From NCBI GenBank assembly GCA_030704615.1, contig CM060731.1, positions 51,212,001-51,276,000 on the forward strand: a DNA stretch of 64,000 bases, given 5' to 3'. The notes beneath the pieces are model-generated. The model was given only the letters and a program-made list of their open reading frames with translations. It had not been told where the DNA came from and searched no databases. Positions 11,403 through 22,849 of this stretch are shown here, piece after piece. A program made the translations under genes and the position numbers. Source of the stretch: Takakia lepidozioides (taxonomy: Eukaryota > Streptophyta > Takakiopsida > Takakiales > Takakiaceae). Positions within the stretch are counted from its first letter, which is position 1. Each line of letters starts with the position of its first letter.

Positions 11403-11676
11403 CTGAAGTTGAACACTCAGCAGCTCAAGTTGACAACTTCAGCTTTTTGTTAAGAGAAAAATGGTAAAATATTTTTGTTTGAATTATATTTTGGACCTAG
11501 GTCCCATTTTTTTTAAATTAAAATTTTAAATTGTCTAATAATTAAAAAAAACCTGAAGTTGTCAACTGGAGCAGCTCAAGTTGTGCACTCAGCGGCTCAA
11601 GTGACAACTTCAGCTTTTTATTAAAGAACATTTGTAAAATATTTTTGTTTAAATTATATTTTGGACCTAGGTCCGT
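11400..11676. repeat. Tandem duplication of a ~115-130 bp block
   Basis: Two copies (about 11400-11504 and 11550-11674) share ACTGAAGTTG, CACTCAGC, GACAACTTCAGCTTTTT, AATATTTTTGTTT and a terminal TTGGACCTAGGTCC palindrome. Each also contains an internal inverted repeat (CTGAAGTTG...CAACTTCAG). Confidence 0.8.
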
Positions 11677-11699
11677 CCTAAGTTTTATTAGCACCCATG

Positions 11700-12560
11700 A
11701 GCAATGTATCCATGTTTCATGTATCCATGTATGTATGGATCATGTACCCATGGCCCCTATGTATTCATGTTCTCAGCATACCAATGTGAGCTCATAAAGA
11801 CCTAATAGAGGCCACGGTATAACAATACACCTCTCACGATGATGGGTCCGAAACTCAGCATCCTCTGAGAAGGGAACATGTGTCCATGTTCTCATAATAT
11901 CAATATGAGCTCACATATACATAATAGAGGCCACTGTGTATTAGTGCCTCGCTAAGAATGGTGGATTTTGGACCTGGGTCCGAAACTCACGGTCTTGGTC
12001 ATGTCTATGTGTATCCATGTTCTTAGAGTGTCTGTATAGCTCACAAAAACCTAATAGAGGCAACAGTTCAAGAGTGCCAAGCTACGAAAGGTGTGTTTTG
12101 AACAAAAACCTAGTAGTGGCAACAGTTTAAGAGTGCCAAGCTCCGAAACACACAATCATGGTCATACATTTAGGTGTCTATGTTCTCAGAGTACTAGTAG
12201 GAGCTCATATTGACCATATAGAGGCGAGGTTTAAAAGTGCCTCTACCAGGAAGTGTGTTTCGGACCCAGGTCCGAAACCGACAATCCTGATTAAGTATCC
12301 AAACATCCATGCTCAAACAGTCTCTATGTGTGCTAAAACAATCCTAACAAAAAAAGACAATATAGTGCCTCGCTCAACATGTGGTTATCGGAGCCCACAA
12401 TACTGATAATGTCTCCATGCATCCATGTCCTGAGAGTGCAAATATGGTCTCAAAAAAACCTATAGAGGCCATGGGTCCGAGACCAACAACACCGATCAAG
12501 AATCCTATGTAATACAAGTTCTAGGAGGGCTAGTGTGAGGTCGTAAAGTCTCTTGTAAGC
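11700..12560. repeat. Degenerate tandem array, ~116-131 bp period
   Basis: The anchor CATGTTCTCAG (or variants) occurs at 11766, 11885, 12016, 12178, 12308 and 12424. Each unit then has GAGCTCA, CTAATAGAGGC, AGTGCC and usually a palindrome of the GGACC-GGTCC class. Units are diverged, so the array is old. The 162-base interval holds a 46-base internal duplication. Confidence 0.75.
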
Positions 12561-13503
12561 CGCGGTGTGACAATGGTTCGTTCGATGGTGGGTTTCGGAA
12601 AGGATCAAAAGACTTTGGTACGTGGAAAAAATTAAGAATGATGGTACTGGGTTTTGGACCTGGGTCCGAATGCCTAATCCATCAAATATAGTGGGTGTCG
12701 TACTAGGGTCCAACAACATGGTAGATGGGAACGGTGGAAGTGGGTTTGGGATCCGGATCCCAAAATCTGATGAAACAAGAAAGTCGGATTTGGAACCAGA
12801 TCCGACAAACAGATTGATCACATCCATGCGTCCAAGAAGCCCCAAATTGTAGGTAGTATTGTTATACTAACATGTCATTGAGTCTGGACCGAGTTCCAAA
12901 GAAATAAGCCTGACGGGATAAAATGTTCGTTGGAGACATAGAAGTTGTGTCATGTGTGTCAATAGATGGTAAGAATAACACGAACGCTGAACTGTCTCCA
13001 CACATTGCTAGGTTTCGGACCCGGGTCCGATAACCTGAATAATCATATCAGTGCCCAGAGTGTTGTAAGGTACTGTCACTAAACCTAAGAACGATCAGGC
13101 TCATTAAACGATAATAGATTGTGGACCATGGGACGAAACAATCAGCCTTGAGAAGTGTAACGGATCATGTAACCAAAACAGCTATAATCCACTAGAGTAG
13201 TTGTGTCGACATAGAGTCCGTGCAATGAATTATTTTAGTTCATCACTAAGAATGGTGTGTTTCAGACCTGGGTCCGATGACCTGCATGAAACCCAGGTCC
13301 ACATCGTCTTCAGTTAAGCACAAACATTTAAAGAGAAATGTGTCTAGAGCTGGACGAAATCAAAAGTATAACATCTAGTTGTCAGTGTTTGCATTATGAT
13401 AGTTAGCACGGAACCTTTAAATCCAAGTGACTCAGCTGATCTATGATAGATTGACTTCAAAGTGGATGGTAAGCTTTCATTTGATTCGGAATGTCATCAA
13501 TAG
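12561..13503. other. Non-coding DNA with scattered palindromes
   Basis: Continues the character of the ~120-bp array but without clear unit boundaries. Holds palindromes at 12652, 12745, 13013 and 13259. May be upstream or intronic DNA of the broken locus. Confidence 0.5.
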
Positions 13504-14345
13504 TTGTTTATCTTGGATGTTAATAATATGATTTGTAACCATATAATATTCAGAGCTAATCTTCCTAGCCTTGTATCTAATGCTCTCGTCAATTATAGAA
13601 TGGACAATGTGGATGGACCGGATGATTTGGATGATACTCCGCACTTTCCAACAAATCTGTCGACAATTTGTCACTCAAACCATTCGAAGAAACGAATGTC
13701 ATCCATGTGTATCTCATCCTTGGCTGAATGCACTACACCGCAACTAAAGATAGGTATTGTAGGAGATGGACCAATGTTCACACAGTCTGGTGTTTCAATT
13801 CCCTCTGTGAAGAAAAACAGGTCAACATGTGTTGGGAAACCATACACGGTCATGTCAAGTGTAATTTCAGGGTTTACTATACCAGGGCCGAGTTTCAATC
13901 TAAGAGATTGGGCTGGTTCTCCGATAACTCCTGGACAAATCAGTGACCTCAGCTACAATGTCAGGGATTGGATAGGCTCACCGCTAACTCAAGGGCTTGC
14001 AATGACTATCTCCAGGAGTCCCGAAGGAAAGCCAATGACCCCTATTGATAATTTCGCCACTCCAAGAGCCGGAGATGAGCCTCCAAGTTGTTTCAATCCA
14101 GCGTGTCTTGGACTAGTGGTTCAATGCCCTTTTGGAACCCCGAGAGCAGTCAGAGTGCCTTTAACAATTCACCACAATACTTCAGAGGACCAAATAATTC
14201 GCGCCACAACGACTCACTCATTTTCATCCCAAAGGAACTTCATTATTTGCCGTTGCTGAGAGCATTACCTGAGGATGAAAAGTTCCCAGTATGGCTACAT
14301 CCCGTTTATATCGATAGTGAGACTGGGCTCCTGACTTTTGCGTAG
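13504..14345 (+). pseudogene. Broken locus, segment A (unknown; S/P-rich with NLRDW repeat)
   Basis: Two frames (13504-about 14090, then about 14090-14345) join by one frameshift into a Ser/Pro-rich protein. It contains a short internal duplication, NLRDWAGSPITPG followed by NVRDWIGSPLTQG, and ends with a hydrophobic segment FIPKELHYLPLLRALPEDEK. It is the first coding-like segment of a plus-strand locus that continues to 37 kb. No family recognised. Confidence 0.45.
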
Positions 14346-14563
14346 TTTCAACTGAGGATGCCAATGTACTTGTGTGTCACTCTTTGAAATAAATGATTTC
14401 AGATCGCCTTATGAGTAATGGTGTATAAATTAGTCTCCTGTGAACCTTAAACAAGTGTAAATTAGTCTCATTTGAATGCATGATGTTAACTTTCTATGTT
14501 TGTCTACATCGGACCCAGGTCCGAAAGATTCTGTGAGTATTTGCGTCTAACTGGGAGCTGAAA

Positions 14564-15672
14564 GTGTCATGCTACAGGAAGAAGTTTCCGGCCGGATGTA
14601 GGCCTACAATGTCTTCAGACATTGCCGGGGAGGTCCTTTCTGAGAGGTCAGACATATATCGGACAGAACACGTCGCCATTTTCCGTCTATCTGACAAAGT
14701 AACCTCTTGGGGAGTTTCTCTGAGTGGAGCTCCGCCGGATCATGTTCTTCGATTCCTGTACAGGGAGGGAGAGGAAACCACAAAGCTTGAGTATGCTCAC
14801 GTTCAAGATATAGAACTTGAACCTGACGCGGACGATCCGCTGATTGTCATATTTGTACGGGAAGAGGACCAGCAAGCACGCACCATCGGGTATGCAACAA
14901 CGATTTGAATTGCCGACAGAGGTTTGATGACAGGACTCCAGGAGAGTGGATTCAAGTTCCCTAGAGATGGATCTACCCCGGATGAGTTTTCTTTCTACTC
15001 GGAGTGGTCTAAACTTATGGGACGCCTCTTCAATGTAGGAAAGGAAAACGAGAGAAAAAGACAAGAGCTTGAGGCCGAGAGGGAGACAGAACAGGCTCAA
15101 AAGAAGAGAAAGCCGAGAAAACGTAAGACACCTGCTGACACTACACCTCAAGAGGATGGAGACCCTGAAATTACTCCACCTCCGAAGCCGAAGAGAAACT
15201 CTAAGCCCCCGCTTGACCCAGTGTTCTCAAGTGACAAGAAACCGAAAATTGGGGAGATATATGACAAAGCTAAATGTGAGGCAATGGAGAAGGAGCTCTC
15301 AGAAATATATGGGGACTTATTTCCCTTTGGGTTTGAAGAGACCCATTCCATTCCTATTTTGAGTATGGAGCAAGCACCCCGACAGATGGTCTACAGGCCC
15401 TGAATGACAAACACAAGGATGAGATCAAAGCTAGGCTTTTAAAGCTCCAGGTCCTTGATTCAAAACACTCTGTCTACATAGCACCAATGCATCCCAATGA
15501 CAATAGTCTAGTGTGGCCGGAAAAGCCAGAGAGGTGGGATGAAGTGAAGGATGCCAAATTCTTTGTTATTAGTGGGCAACACACCATAATTGTTGCGAAG
15601 GTACCAATTCATGCAGTCCAGCGCTTGAATATGTCATTTTCTATTGTTGTAGCTAAATCAAATATACAGTAG
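14564..15672 (+). pseudogene. Broken locus, segment B with ParB-like SGQH motif
   Basis: One frame holds IYRTEHVAIFRLSDKV and LEYAHVQDIELEP, then an in-frame TGA at 14906-14908, a lysine/arginine-rich linker (about 15040-15220) and a frameshift near 15350. The last part reads VYIAPMHPNDNSLVW and FFVISGQHTIIVAK. A hydrophobic strand followed by (S/D)GQH(R/T) is the signature of the ParB/DGQHR-type fold, where it normally binds or cuts DNA. The stop is consistent with a CGA-to-TGA change. The ParB assignment rests on one short motif and is tentative. Confidence 0.45.
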
Positions 15673-15731
15673 TACCTCTTCGGACCCTATTTCGAAGTCC
15701 ATTGCTTCCTCATATTTTGAGTTGGTTGCAG

Positions 15732-16427
15732 GAGCTAATCTTGGAGGTGGACAACGAGGAACTGAAGAACTATTACAACAATTGGCCGGCCAAGATTGTC
15801 TGGTCAGATGACGTGCTTCGCCTTATGAAGATTTCAAAACTTCTAAACGATCCAAACAAGACCCAAAAATTTGACATTACATTTCCTGAGAAGGTCGCAC
15901 ATTGCCGGTTTTTTTACGAGCTACAGGGCCGGCCAACAAAACATAACGAGCGTAACTCAAAAGAAGAGACCACTCAATGGGTGGTAGGATCCCAGAACTT
16001 GACCTACATATTTTTTTTTATGTCTCATGCTGATTTGGTCATTAGCTTGGTTGAAACGAGTACTAATACATAAGTGCATCTTATAGGAATTTATGCAAGC
16101 TGTCCATATTATCCTGGAGTCGTCGAGTGTAAAGGAAGCTATGGTTCTTATTCTAGCCACAGAAAACGTTTGGGACAAGTGGCAAGCGGTTTTCAAAAAA
16201 TGGGACCAACATAAGGTGATCAGACACCACTTAACCGGAGTCAGTTGAGGAATATTCAGGGGCTCTCCGAGTGGCAACTTCTCAAGCTGGCCGAGAAGAT
16301 CCTCAGTTGTCAGCTGACCGTCAAATGTCCATACAAAGGGAAAGACCCTTCAATCCAGAGCATAGTGAGTTATATGGCGCATATGAAGGACATGAGGTTT
16401 GTGATCGATGACATCATGACAGGATAA
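15732..16427 (+). pseudogene. Broken locus, segment C (continuation, unknown)
   Basis: An exon beginning after a plausible acceptor (GTTGCAG near 15732) reads ELILEVDNEELKNYYNNW, IVWSDDVLRLMKISKLLND and CRFFYELQGR. A second exon from about 16088 reads EFMQAVHIILESSSVKEAM, then a frameshift near 16245 leads to GLSEWQLLKLAEKIL. The helical, acidic character continues segment B. An intron-like T-rich stretch lies between. No family recognised. Confidence 0.4.
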
Positions 16428-16429
16428 CA

Positions 16430-17293
16430 AAAATTAATCCCAATCCTTATGCTAGAGAGTTGTGGCTTGACGTTAAAAAGAAATACAAGATTGACAAAGT
16501 ACAGTTTGATTTACTCCAAGGGAAGCTTGGGTCGGATTATCTCTGTAGCAAGGTACATAAGAACAAGCTTCAAAAAGACATTCCCGGAGCATTTATAACG
16601 GAGGTTAAGGCTTTGAAGAAGAGCATTGAGGAGAATGATGGGAGAACAAATGTAATGAGGACAAATTTTAAGAAGGTTTATTTCATGCGGGGTGTCAAAG
16701 AGAAAGCAAGTGACCTCAAGGCAAAACTCTCATATCTCCACAAGGATGAGTTTTCAAGCGTAAGCTTTGTCTTCGTGAACACTCTTGCGGAGGACGATTC
16801 CGTGGTTTGGTCTACCATGGATTACTCAACAATCCTAAACGCATTTAAATCCAAGCTGATTAATTGCACTGCCTTTGTATTCATGTCAAACCCAACATCT
16901 TTTGCCCATCTCAGATACTACATTAGGAGTGGAGAGGGAGCCAAGAGATTTCTTTGTGTTCAAGGGTTATATTTCCCTGGTGCGGAGGAGCCGGGTTACA
17001 AGTTCTGTTCCTTTGGATTGTCCAACCCTTTCCTCTGTTTAGACTATGTGTTTCCTGTCACACCCACCGAGTTTGAGCGACCAGAGGAGCATATTGCGCG
17101 GTGCCTAAGAACCACACCCATTCAGACCATATTGAGGGGTACAGATGAGGCCCCATCTGTACCCCTGGGTTTGAAGACGTATCCTCAAGAGCTGAGAAGC
17201 TCTGCTTCTGCTTACATTGCCTCTTTGTTCTGTACGACTGGAATGACAACTGTCAATATTTTTGGGGGTCCTGCACTTTCTTGCCATCTCCAC
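16430..17293 (+). pseudogene. Broken locus, segment D, possibly DNA-methylase-like
   Basis: One open frame of about 288 codons reads INPNPYARELWLDVKKKYK, then SSVSFVFVNTLAEDDSVVW, RFLCVQGLYFPG and SLFCTTGMTTVNIFGGPALS, and ends at a good donor (CAC|GTAAGA, 17294). The last motif resembles the SAM-binding loop of N4/N6 DNA methylases, where a hydrophobic strand leads to D-x-F-x-G-x-G. The invariant acidic residue is Asn here and no DPPY-type catalytic motif is obvious, so if related it is degenerate. ParB-like plus methylase-like domains in one protein is a known phage and bacterial arrangement; here the link is inference. Confidence 0.4.
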
Positions 17294-17509
17294 GTAAGAT
17301 TCATGGCCATAATTTGCATATATTGTTGCAATATCCCTAAGAGCTCACTATTTGCTTCCCCATCCATTGTACGCCATTCCTCACTTCAGCTTAATTTTTT
17401 AGTATTCACCAGTTCGGACCCTGGTCCGAAGTTAGTAGAGAGTCATCTTGTTTGATTTCTGATATTTGCTTGTTTTATGCTCACACATTAATAAGTTGTG
17501 TTTATCCCT

Positions 17510-18301
17510 CGGGCCCTTCAAGTTCGCGTCGCTGACTTCAACCTCAACGACCGGAAAGACCTCTGTAGACAGAGGGTTGAAGCCAAGTTCCGACACTTAC
17601 CGATACATGACAAAGAGATGGGTCCACTCGAAGGGGAACCGAGCTCCGCTGGGAGTCAGCATGGCGTGCACAACCCACCTGAGGAGGGTGGCAGGGAGTT
17701 GGTCGCCAGCTACAATACGAGTGACGCCAGCGACTGCAGAGCCAAGGATAGTGACGACGGTGGTGAGACAAAGGCTCTCAAGGTCCAAGCTAGGAGCACC
17801 TCACCTCAAGTTACAGAAGGTAGTGCCACCCGAGCTAGACTGATCGATGTTCATAATGTAGCTCAAGGAAATCTACAAGAAATGGGGGCTCATGGCAGGC
17901 TTAACGAGGGGACCTGGATGTATCCGTTAAGGCAGTTGAGCACCGATTTGAACATGGGTTTTGACAGCATTGTTGGCAATACGATCCCACCTACGCCAAC
18001 TGGTCTTCCTCTGGCTTTGTTTTCTATGCCAGGTGCTGTTACTCAAGATATTGCAGAGGAGGCCGGGCCACTAGCATTGTCCTCCACCCCAAAGGAATTT
18101 ATTGTCATAGAGGACAACAATGAGGATGAAGACATTGATTTTGGGCAAGTGGCCGGTGAGGGTTTTACTCCAGCAGACGGAGATGGTCTTGTGGAATTTC
18201 GATCTCCCATGCCATTGAAGAGGCGGAGGAAAGGGTCCTCTACAAGCCATGGAGTGGCTCATGCAAATAATGCTGTAATGCCAGTTACTGAAGATCTCTA
18301 A
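17510..18301 (+). pseudogene. Broken locus, segment E (acidic, disordered)
   Basis: An ORF of about 264 codons is rich in Glu, Asp, Ser and Gly. It has an acidic patch FIVIEDNNEDEDIDFG and a basic PLKRRRKGSS motif near the end that could be a nuclear-localisation signal. It looks like a low-complexity linker of a nuclear protein. The preceding intron contains a GGACC-GGTCC palindrome (17413-17430). Confidence 0.4.
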
Positions 18302-18456
18302 TCAGGAGCCACATTGATAAGATAGATTGTTAATTATGAGTACAATTTGTACACTTTGCAAAATATTATCTTGTCGGGGGTTTTATCACTTATCTTTTTT
18401 AAGCCCATCTTTGGCAAATATTTGTTAAGCCTTACAGCTGAGACTGTGTATTATAG

Positions 18457-18783
18457 GTGCACCTCACAGATTCAAATGAGTCACCCTCAGAGGTAGGGCG
18501 GAAAAGTGAGACCGAACTACAGGTGGCAACACCATCAAATTCTCAAGGTTTAGTTATTGGAGGACAATCATGTAGGCCGGAAATCAACCTCAGTCCACAA
18601 CCAATCCAGACACGCAGCACATATGCTGCACGAGTGCTGCAATTGATGTCGCAGCAGCATATTGACGAGACAGAAGCAGTATCTCTTGTGGAGAAAGGAT
18701 CTCCCCCTGGCATTCCAAACGAAGTGGCACAACAACATGCGCAACAACCTCCAGAACAGCAGATAAATGAGCAAACTGGGTAG
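18457..18783 (+). pseudogene. Broken locus, segment F (Q-rich exon)
   Basis: Starts after an AG acceptor (TTATAG). Reads TRSTYAARVLQLMSQQHIDE and a Gln-rich tail QQHAQQPPEQQINEQ before a TAG. Probably a further exon of the same locus. No domain recognised. Confidence 0.35.
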
Positions 18784-19006
18784 CAGTGTCAAACAACTCC
18801 AAAGCTGGTAAAGCGCTACATCCTTATCTGACATTTAGGAATCATACGCCGGCCCTTCTTTAAAACTATTAAATTTTTTGATGAAAGTAAAAAGTGAATT
18901 TCATCATTGTATCAGACGTACGTGTAGTGTAGAGGCCCTTAGCTTGGTGTTCTACACTATTGATAGACCTTGTTGATGCTAAGTAATAAGCATTTGTGTT
19001 CAATAG

Positions 19007-19520
19007 GCAAGATGACATGATATTTCCTGAGCCCAACGATCTTGACAGGGCTATGATGCCCGAGGATTTTTTTGCTTTGTCACTAGGCCCCAATGGTTCA
19101 AGACCTCCATACTATGCTGTAGTTCTCAATTTTGGGTTCTTATGCGATAGATTCCGTGTCAATGGGTCTCGACGTCTCACTGCAACGGCTCCATGTGTTA
19201 CTTATGGAAGTTCAAAATGGCGATTTGACATTGTCTCTTTGAGTTCTTGCATTGGCTACTGAGAAGGTTCTTTGTTATAGTTTGGAACACTGGTCCTGAA
19301 AATAATGTTGTAACTTTAACTAAAGCAATATTTGGAAAGGACTTTGATAGGGTAAGGACATACATCAATGAAAATTGCGTTAAGCATCGGTTAACCTTCA
19401 CGGTGAAATGGGACAATTTTCCACATTCCCCGATATATCTAAAGAAGTTATACGGTATATTTTCAGAGGAAAAGCCCGATATCTATAGGTCAAATTCTTT
19501 AATCTTCGAGACTGCGTGTA
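19007..19520 (+). pseudogene. Broken locus, segment G, upstream of the CACTA insertion
   Basis: After an acceptor (CAATAG, 19006) the frame reads EPNDLDRAMMPEDFFALSLG and VVLNFGFLCDRF. After a shift near 19250 it reads TLTKAIFGKDFDRVRTYI and FTVKWDNFPHSPIYLKKLY, ending near 19495-19514 at a possible donor. The CACTA element begins at 19529 and the next host exon resumes at about 24481, so the CACTA element appears to sit in a formerly short intron. Confidence 0.45.
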
Positions 19521-19960
19521 CCAGTCATCACTACAACAGATTGCGGCTTTTACGACTCCTATGGGTGCGCAGTCATGACAGATTTGTGGCAGAAATGCCA
19601 TTTGCAGTCGTAAAATGCTTTTGAAGTCATAATGCAGGTCTGGGGAAGGCGTATATGCGACTGCATGGCTCCGGACTCTGCGGAACACAGGTCAAACATG
19701 TTTGACCACGAATATTGGCATGGCAGATATGACTACCAGTCACGGTCATGGCTACACTAGAATGACGTGTGTATATTGCTAGAAAGACATATGACTTCAT
19801 GACTCTCACTCTAATGCATTCTGCCAGATCATCACATGGATGAATCACTACATGACTGCACATGTCAACACATGCTTTTCTGGTTATATATATAATATAT
19901 GAGTATTTATATTTTGAAAAAACGGAGACTCTGACCACTAGAATCAATTTAAAAAAAAAA

Positions 19961-20160
19961 TGGTAAGTGCACAGTGTGTCGCCCTGGTGGTTTGGGGTTC
20001 AAACCCGCTGCCTTATCCCGTGTGTGGGATTGTTCGTGACAGTATGTCTGGGCATTGATCGTCCTGTATGTCTTATGGCCCATAAATGAAGGCGGGTGAA
20101 TTTCCCCCCTCCTCAAGGACCTGTGGTTTCCTTTAAGAAAAGAAAAAAAAGAAAAAAAAT
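19961..20160 (+). mobile_element. tRNA-derived SINE, longer family (copy 2, 5'-truncated)
   Basis: Matches the minus-strand copy at 8760-8984 from TGGTAAGTGCACAGTGTGT through the CCTCCTCAAGGACCTG segment, and ends in an A/G-rich tail. It lacks the first bases of the tRNA-like head, including most of the A box, so it is a truncated or decayed copy. It lies inside the left part of the CACTA element. Confidence 0.75.
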
Positions 20161-20223
20161 CAAAGAGGGCTTTTAGGGTTTACAAAAAGGTTAAAAAACT
20201 TAAAAAGTTGCCCATCACGGTAG

Positions 20224-20336
20224 CGTGAACAGACTTAGAGCGAGCGGGAGGGAGAGAGAGAGAGGGTTGGGACTTAGAGCGAGCGAGCGGGAGAGAGGGT
20301 TGGGACTTAGAGCGAGCGAGCGGGAGAGAGGGCAAA
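20224..20336 (+). repeat. GAGCGAGCGGGAGAGAGGG minisatellite
   Basis: Three direct copies of a unit of about 40 bases (TTGGGACTTAGAGCGAGCG... GAGAGAGGG) inside the CACTA element. Confidence 0.85.
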
Positions 20337-20337
20337 C

Positions 20338-21345
20338 ATGCATGGGAGGCCCGCAGTTGGATCAACCTTCGCATTTGGAGCAAGCAACCCTAGAAACGCT
20401 ACGGTATGTGTGCGAGGAGGTTTCGGCTGGGAGCCCGCCGTTCTTGGGAGAGTCAGCTTCGTCTTAGCAGGCCGTGTTTCAATCTCTACCCGCTCGGCCC
20501 TGATTTTACAGCACGGAGCAGAGCTGGCATGAGTTTCTAAAAGATCCTTCACGATGGTGGGACAACCGCAATCGCAAGGTGTGGCTTTTTCTTAATGTAC
20601 GATGTGAAGAAGTTTGTCCATCCTGCAAATGTGGGTTGTTGGCTCCTGTTAGTACCATGATTTGGTATTCTTCCTGATGTTTACAAGGTTCTTGGGAGAG
20701 TTAGCTTGGTCTTAGCAGGCCGTGTTTCAATCTCTGCCCACTCAGCTGCACCGTGGTGGTTCTCACTGACCAATCCAACATTACCTGACTACAGAAACAA
20801 GCAGCACACTGAAGAGGTCCTCTTGGGTTCATGGTCAGTCAAATCCTCCATGGGCCATGACACAAGGTCGAGGACAATGTGGTGAGGGCACCTTCTTCTT
20901 CGACCTATTTCAGCCTGTTTTGCCCTCTCATCAGACTCGGCCCTTCATTTGCAGCACCGAGCAGAGTTGGCATGAGATTTTTAAAGATCCTTCACGATGG
21001 TGCGACAACCGCAATGGCAAGGTGTGGCTTTTCCTTAATGTACGATGTGAAGAAGTTTGTCCATCCTGCAAATGTGGGCTGTTGGCTCCTGTTAGTACCA
21101 TGATTTGGTATTCTTCCTGATGTTTCAAGGTTCTTGGGAGAGTCAGCTTGGTCTTAGCAGGCCGTGTTTCAATCTCTGCCTGCTCATCTGCACCGTGCTG
21201 GTTCTCACAGACCAATCCGACATTACCTGACTACAAGACACAAGCAGCACACACAAGAGGTCCTTTTGGGTTGATGGTCGGTCAAATCCTCTATGGGTTC
21301 TTCTTCGACCTATTTCAGCCTGTTTTGCCCTCTCATCAGACTCGG
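20338..21345 (+). pseudogene. Captured OSB-like gene fragments (PDF-type motif), duplicated
   Basis: Two diverged direct copies (about 20512-20830 and 20951-21240) encode a stretch like STEQSWHEIFKDPSRW followed by DNRN.K. The W-x-x-F-x-D-P-x-x-W-W-D-N-R pattern is the start of the PDF motif of plant organellar single-stranded DNA-binding (OSB) proteins. Exon-like parts are followed by the same intron-like sequence in each copy (TTGGTATTCTTCCTGATGTT). Frames are broken. A related fragment with similar intron sequence lies at 52404-53060 on the minus strand. Confidence 0.6.
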
Positions 21346-21679
21346 CCTTGAGATGCATATTGAATTATGTAAGTTAGCTCGTTGCTCATTGATAAGTAGG
21401 GTTGGGGGTGTTTGCTGGAATGATTGTTGTATGCATGATTTTGTGTAGAGGCATAGATAGCTGAAGGAGCAGGGATAGAGTGTGGAAGAGGGCCATATTT
21501 CAAGCTCCAAATTATCTATGATTCCCTGTGGAAGGATAGATACAAGAAACCTGCATGGGTAGATGGTCAATTGGAAGCCGCAGCAGCAGCAGCACAATTG
21601 ATACAATCAAGCACTGCTAATGAAGGCACCTTCTGAAACACATTTCACCCTATTTTCCCCTCTTATCAGAATCGGCCCT

Positions 21680-22840
21680 AAATTTTCATGTTCAATTCTG
21701 CAAGTTAGCTGGTTGAGTGAATCTAGTTGGAGTGACTTTGACATGATACTGCCAATGTGACAAGAGTCTGCATTAAACCCATTGGTAGCGGGATATTGGG
21801 ATATCTCTTGGCCATGTGCCATCGTCAAAGCTGAAACTGTACTAGTTGTCATTCTGACCACTGCCCTAGTGGACATGTATGCCAAATGTGGGTGCAGCAA
21901 GCCTGATGCAAAGGGAGAGTTCGACAACATGGCTAAATGAGATGTGGTGTTGTGGACTGCCATGATTGTAAGGTGTGTGTAGCATAGGTGTGGGAGTAAG
22001 GCTTTGGAAACCTAAGAACAAATGATGTGGGAAAGGTTGAAGCCAAACCAGGTCATGTTCATTTGTGTTTGTTAATATGCATATGCGAGCCTAGCAGCCC
22101 TGGGAAGGGGCCAAGAGGTTCATGGTGACATCATCAAAGCTGGAATTGTACCTGATGTCATTCTGAACATTCCCCTGGTGTATATGTATGTCAAATGCGA
22201 GCCTGGTAGCCCTGGAAAGGACGCAAAGGTCCATTATCAAATCTGGAATTGTACCACTAGATGTCACTCTAAACACTGCCTTGGTGGATATGTATGTCAA
22301 ATGCACGCCTGGCAGCCCTGAAAAAGGGTACAGAGGTCCACGGTGATATTGTCAAAGCTGGTATTGTATTTGATGTGATTCTGAACGTTGCCGTAGTGGA
22401 CATGTATGCCGAGGTTGCAGGGTGCAACTACAAGGATACATGGTTGTTTTGATAATATGGCTGAATGAGATGTGGTACCAGCCTAGCCCATAATTGCACT
22501 TACCTAGAGTAGGCAATGAGTGAAGATGGGGTTTGTGATGTTGATCGTCCAAGCTGGAATTAAACAAATGTTGTTCTGAACTATGCCCTTGTGGACTTGT
22601 ATGCCAAATTGGGGTGCATGGAGGATGATGATCCCAGGATATGCACAACAGCGGCACGGGATGGAGGCCCTTTGGAGAGGTCTATGAGCAAGTGGTGTGG
22701 GAAGGGATACTGCAGTGCAACCACATCGCGTTTGTTACATTTGCAACATGTGTGCAAGCCTGGCAGCCTTGCAAAATAGCAAAGAGGTTCGTGGTGGAAT
22801 TGTACTAGATGTCGATCTGAACTTTGACATGATGCCAATG
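21680..22840 (+). pseudogene. Captured PPR gene fragments inside the CACTA element
   Basis: At least four diverged direct repeats encode PPR-like pieces: landmarks VHGDIVKAG, ALVDMYAKCG and DVVLWTAMI (first copy near 21800-21965), then similar units near 22110, 22210, 22320 and 22550. ALVDMYAKCG is a hallmark of PLS-class plant PPR proteins that bind organellar RNA. Many stops and shifts make this non-coding. The repeats reflect the repeat nature of the source gene. Confidence 0.7.
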
Positions 22841-22849
22841 TGACAACAG

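Larger units (their letters stand above)
11491..14526. repeat. Recurrent TTCGGACCNNGGTCCGAA palindromes
   Basis: Clear sites are 11491-11504, 11661-11674, 11967-11984, 12258-12277 (TTTCGGACCCAGGTCCGAAA), 12652-12670, 12745-12764 (a perfect 20-base variant built on GGATCC), 13013-13030, 13259-13277 and 14508-14526. Further copies lie outside this span at 6733, 6885, 7039, 17413 and 36904. The arms are kept while the centre (CA, TG, TA, CG, CT) varies. Confidence 0.8.
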
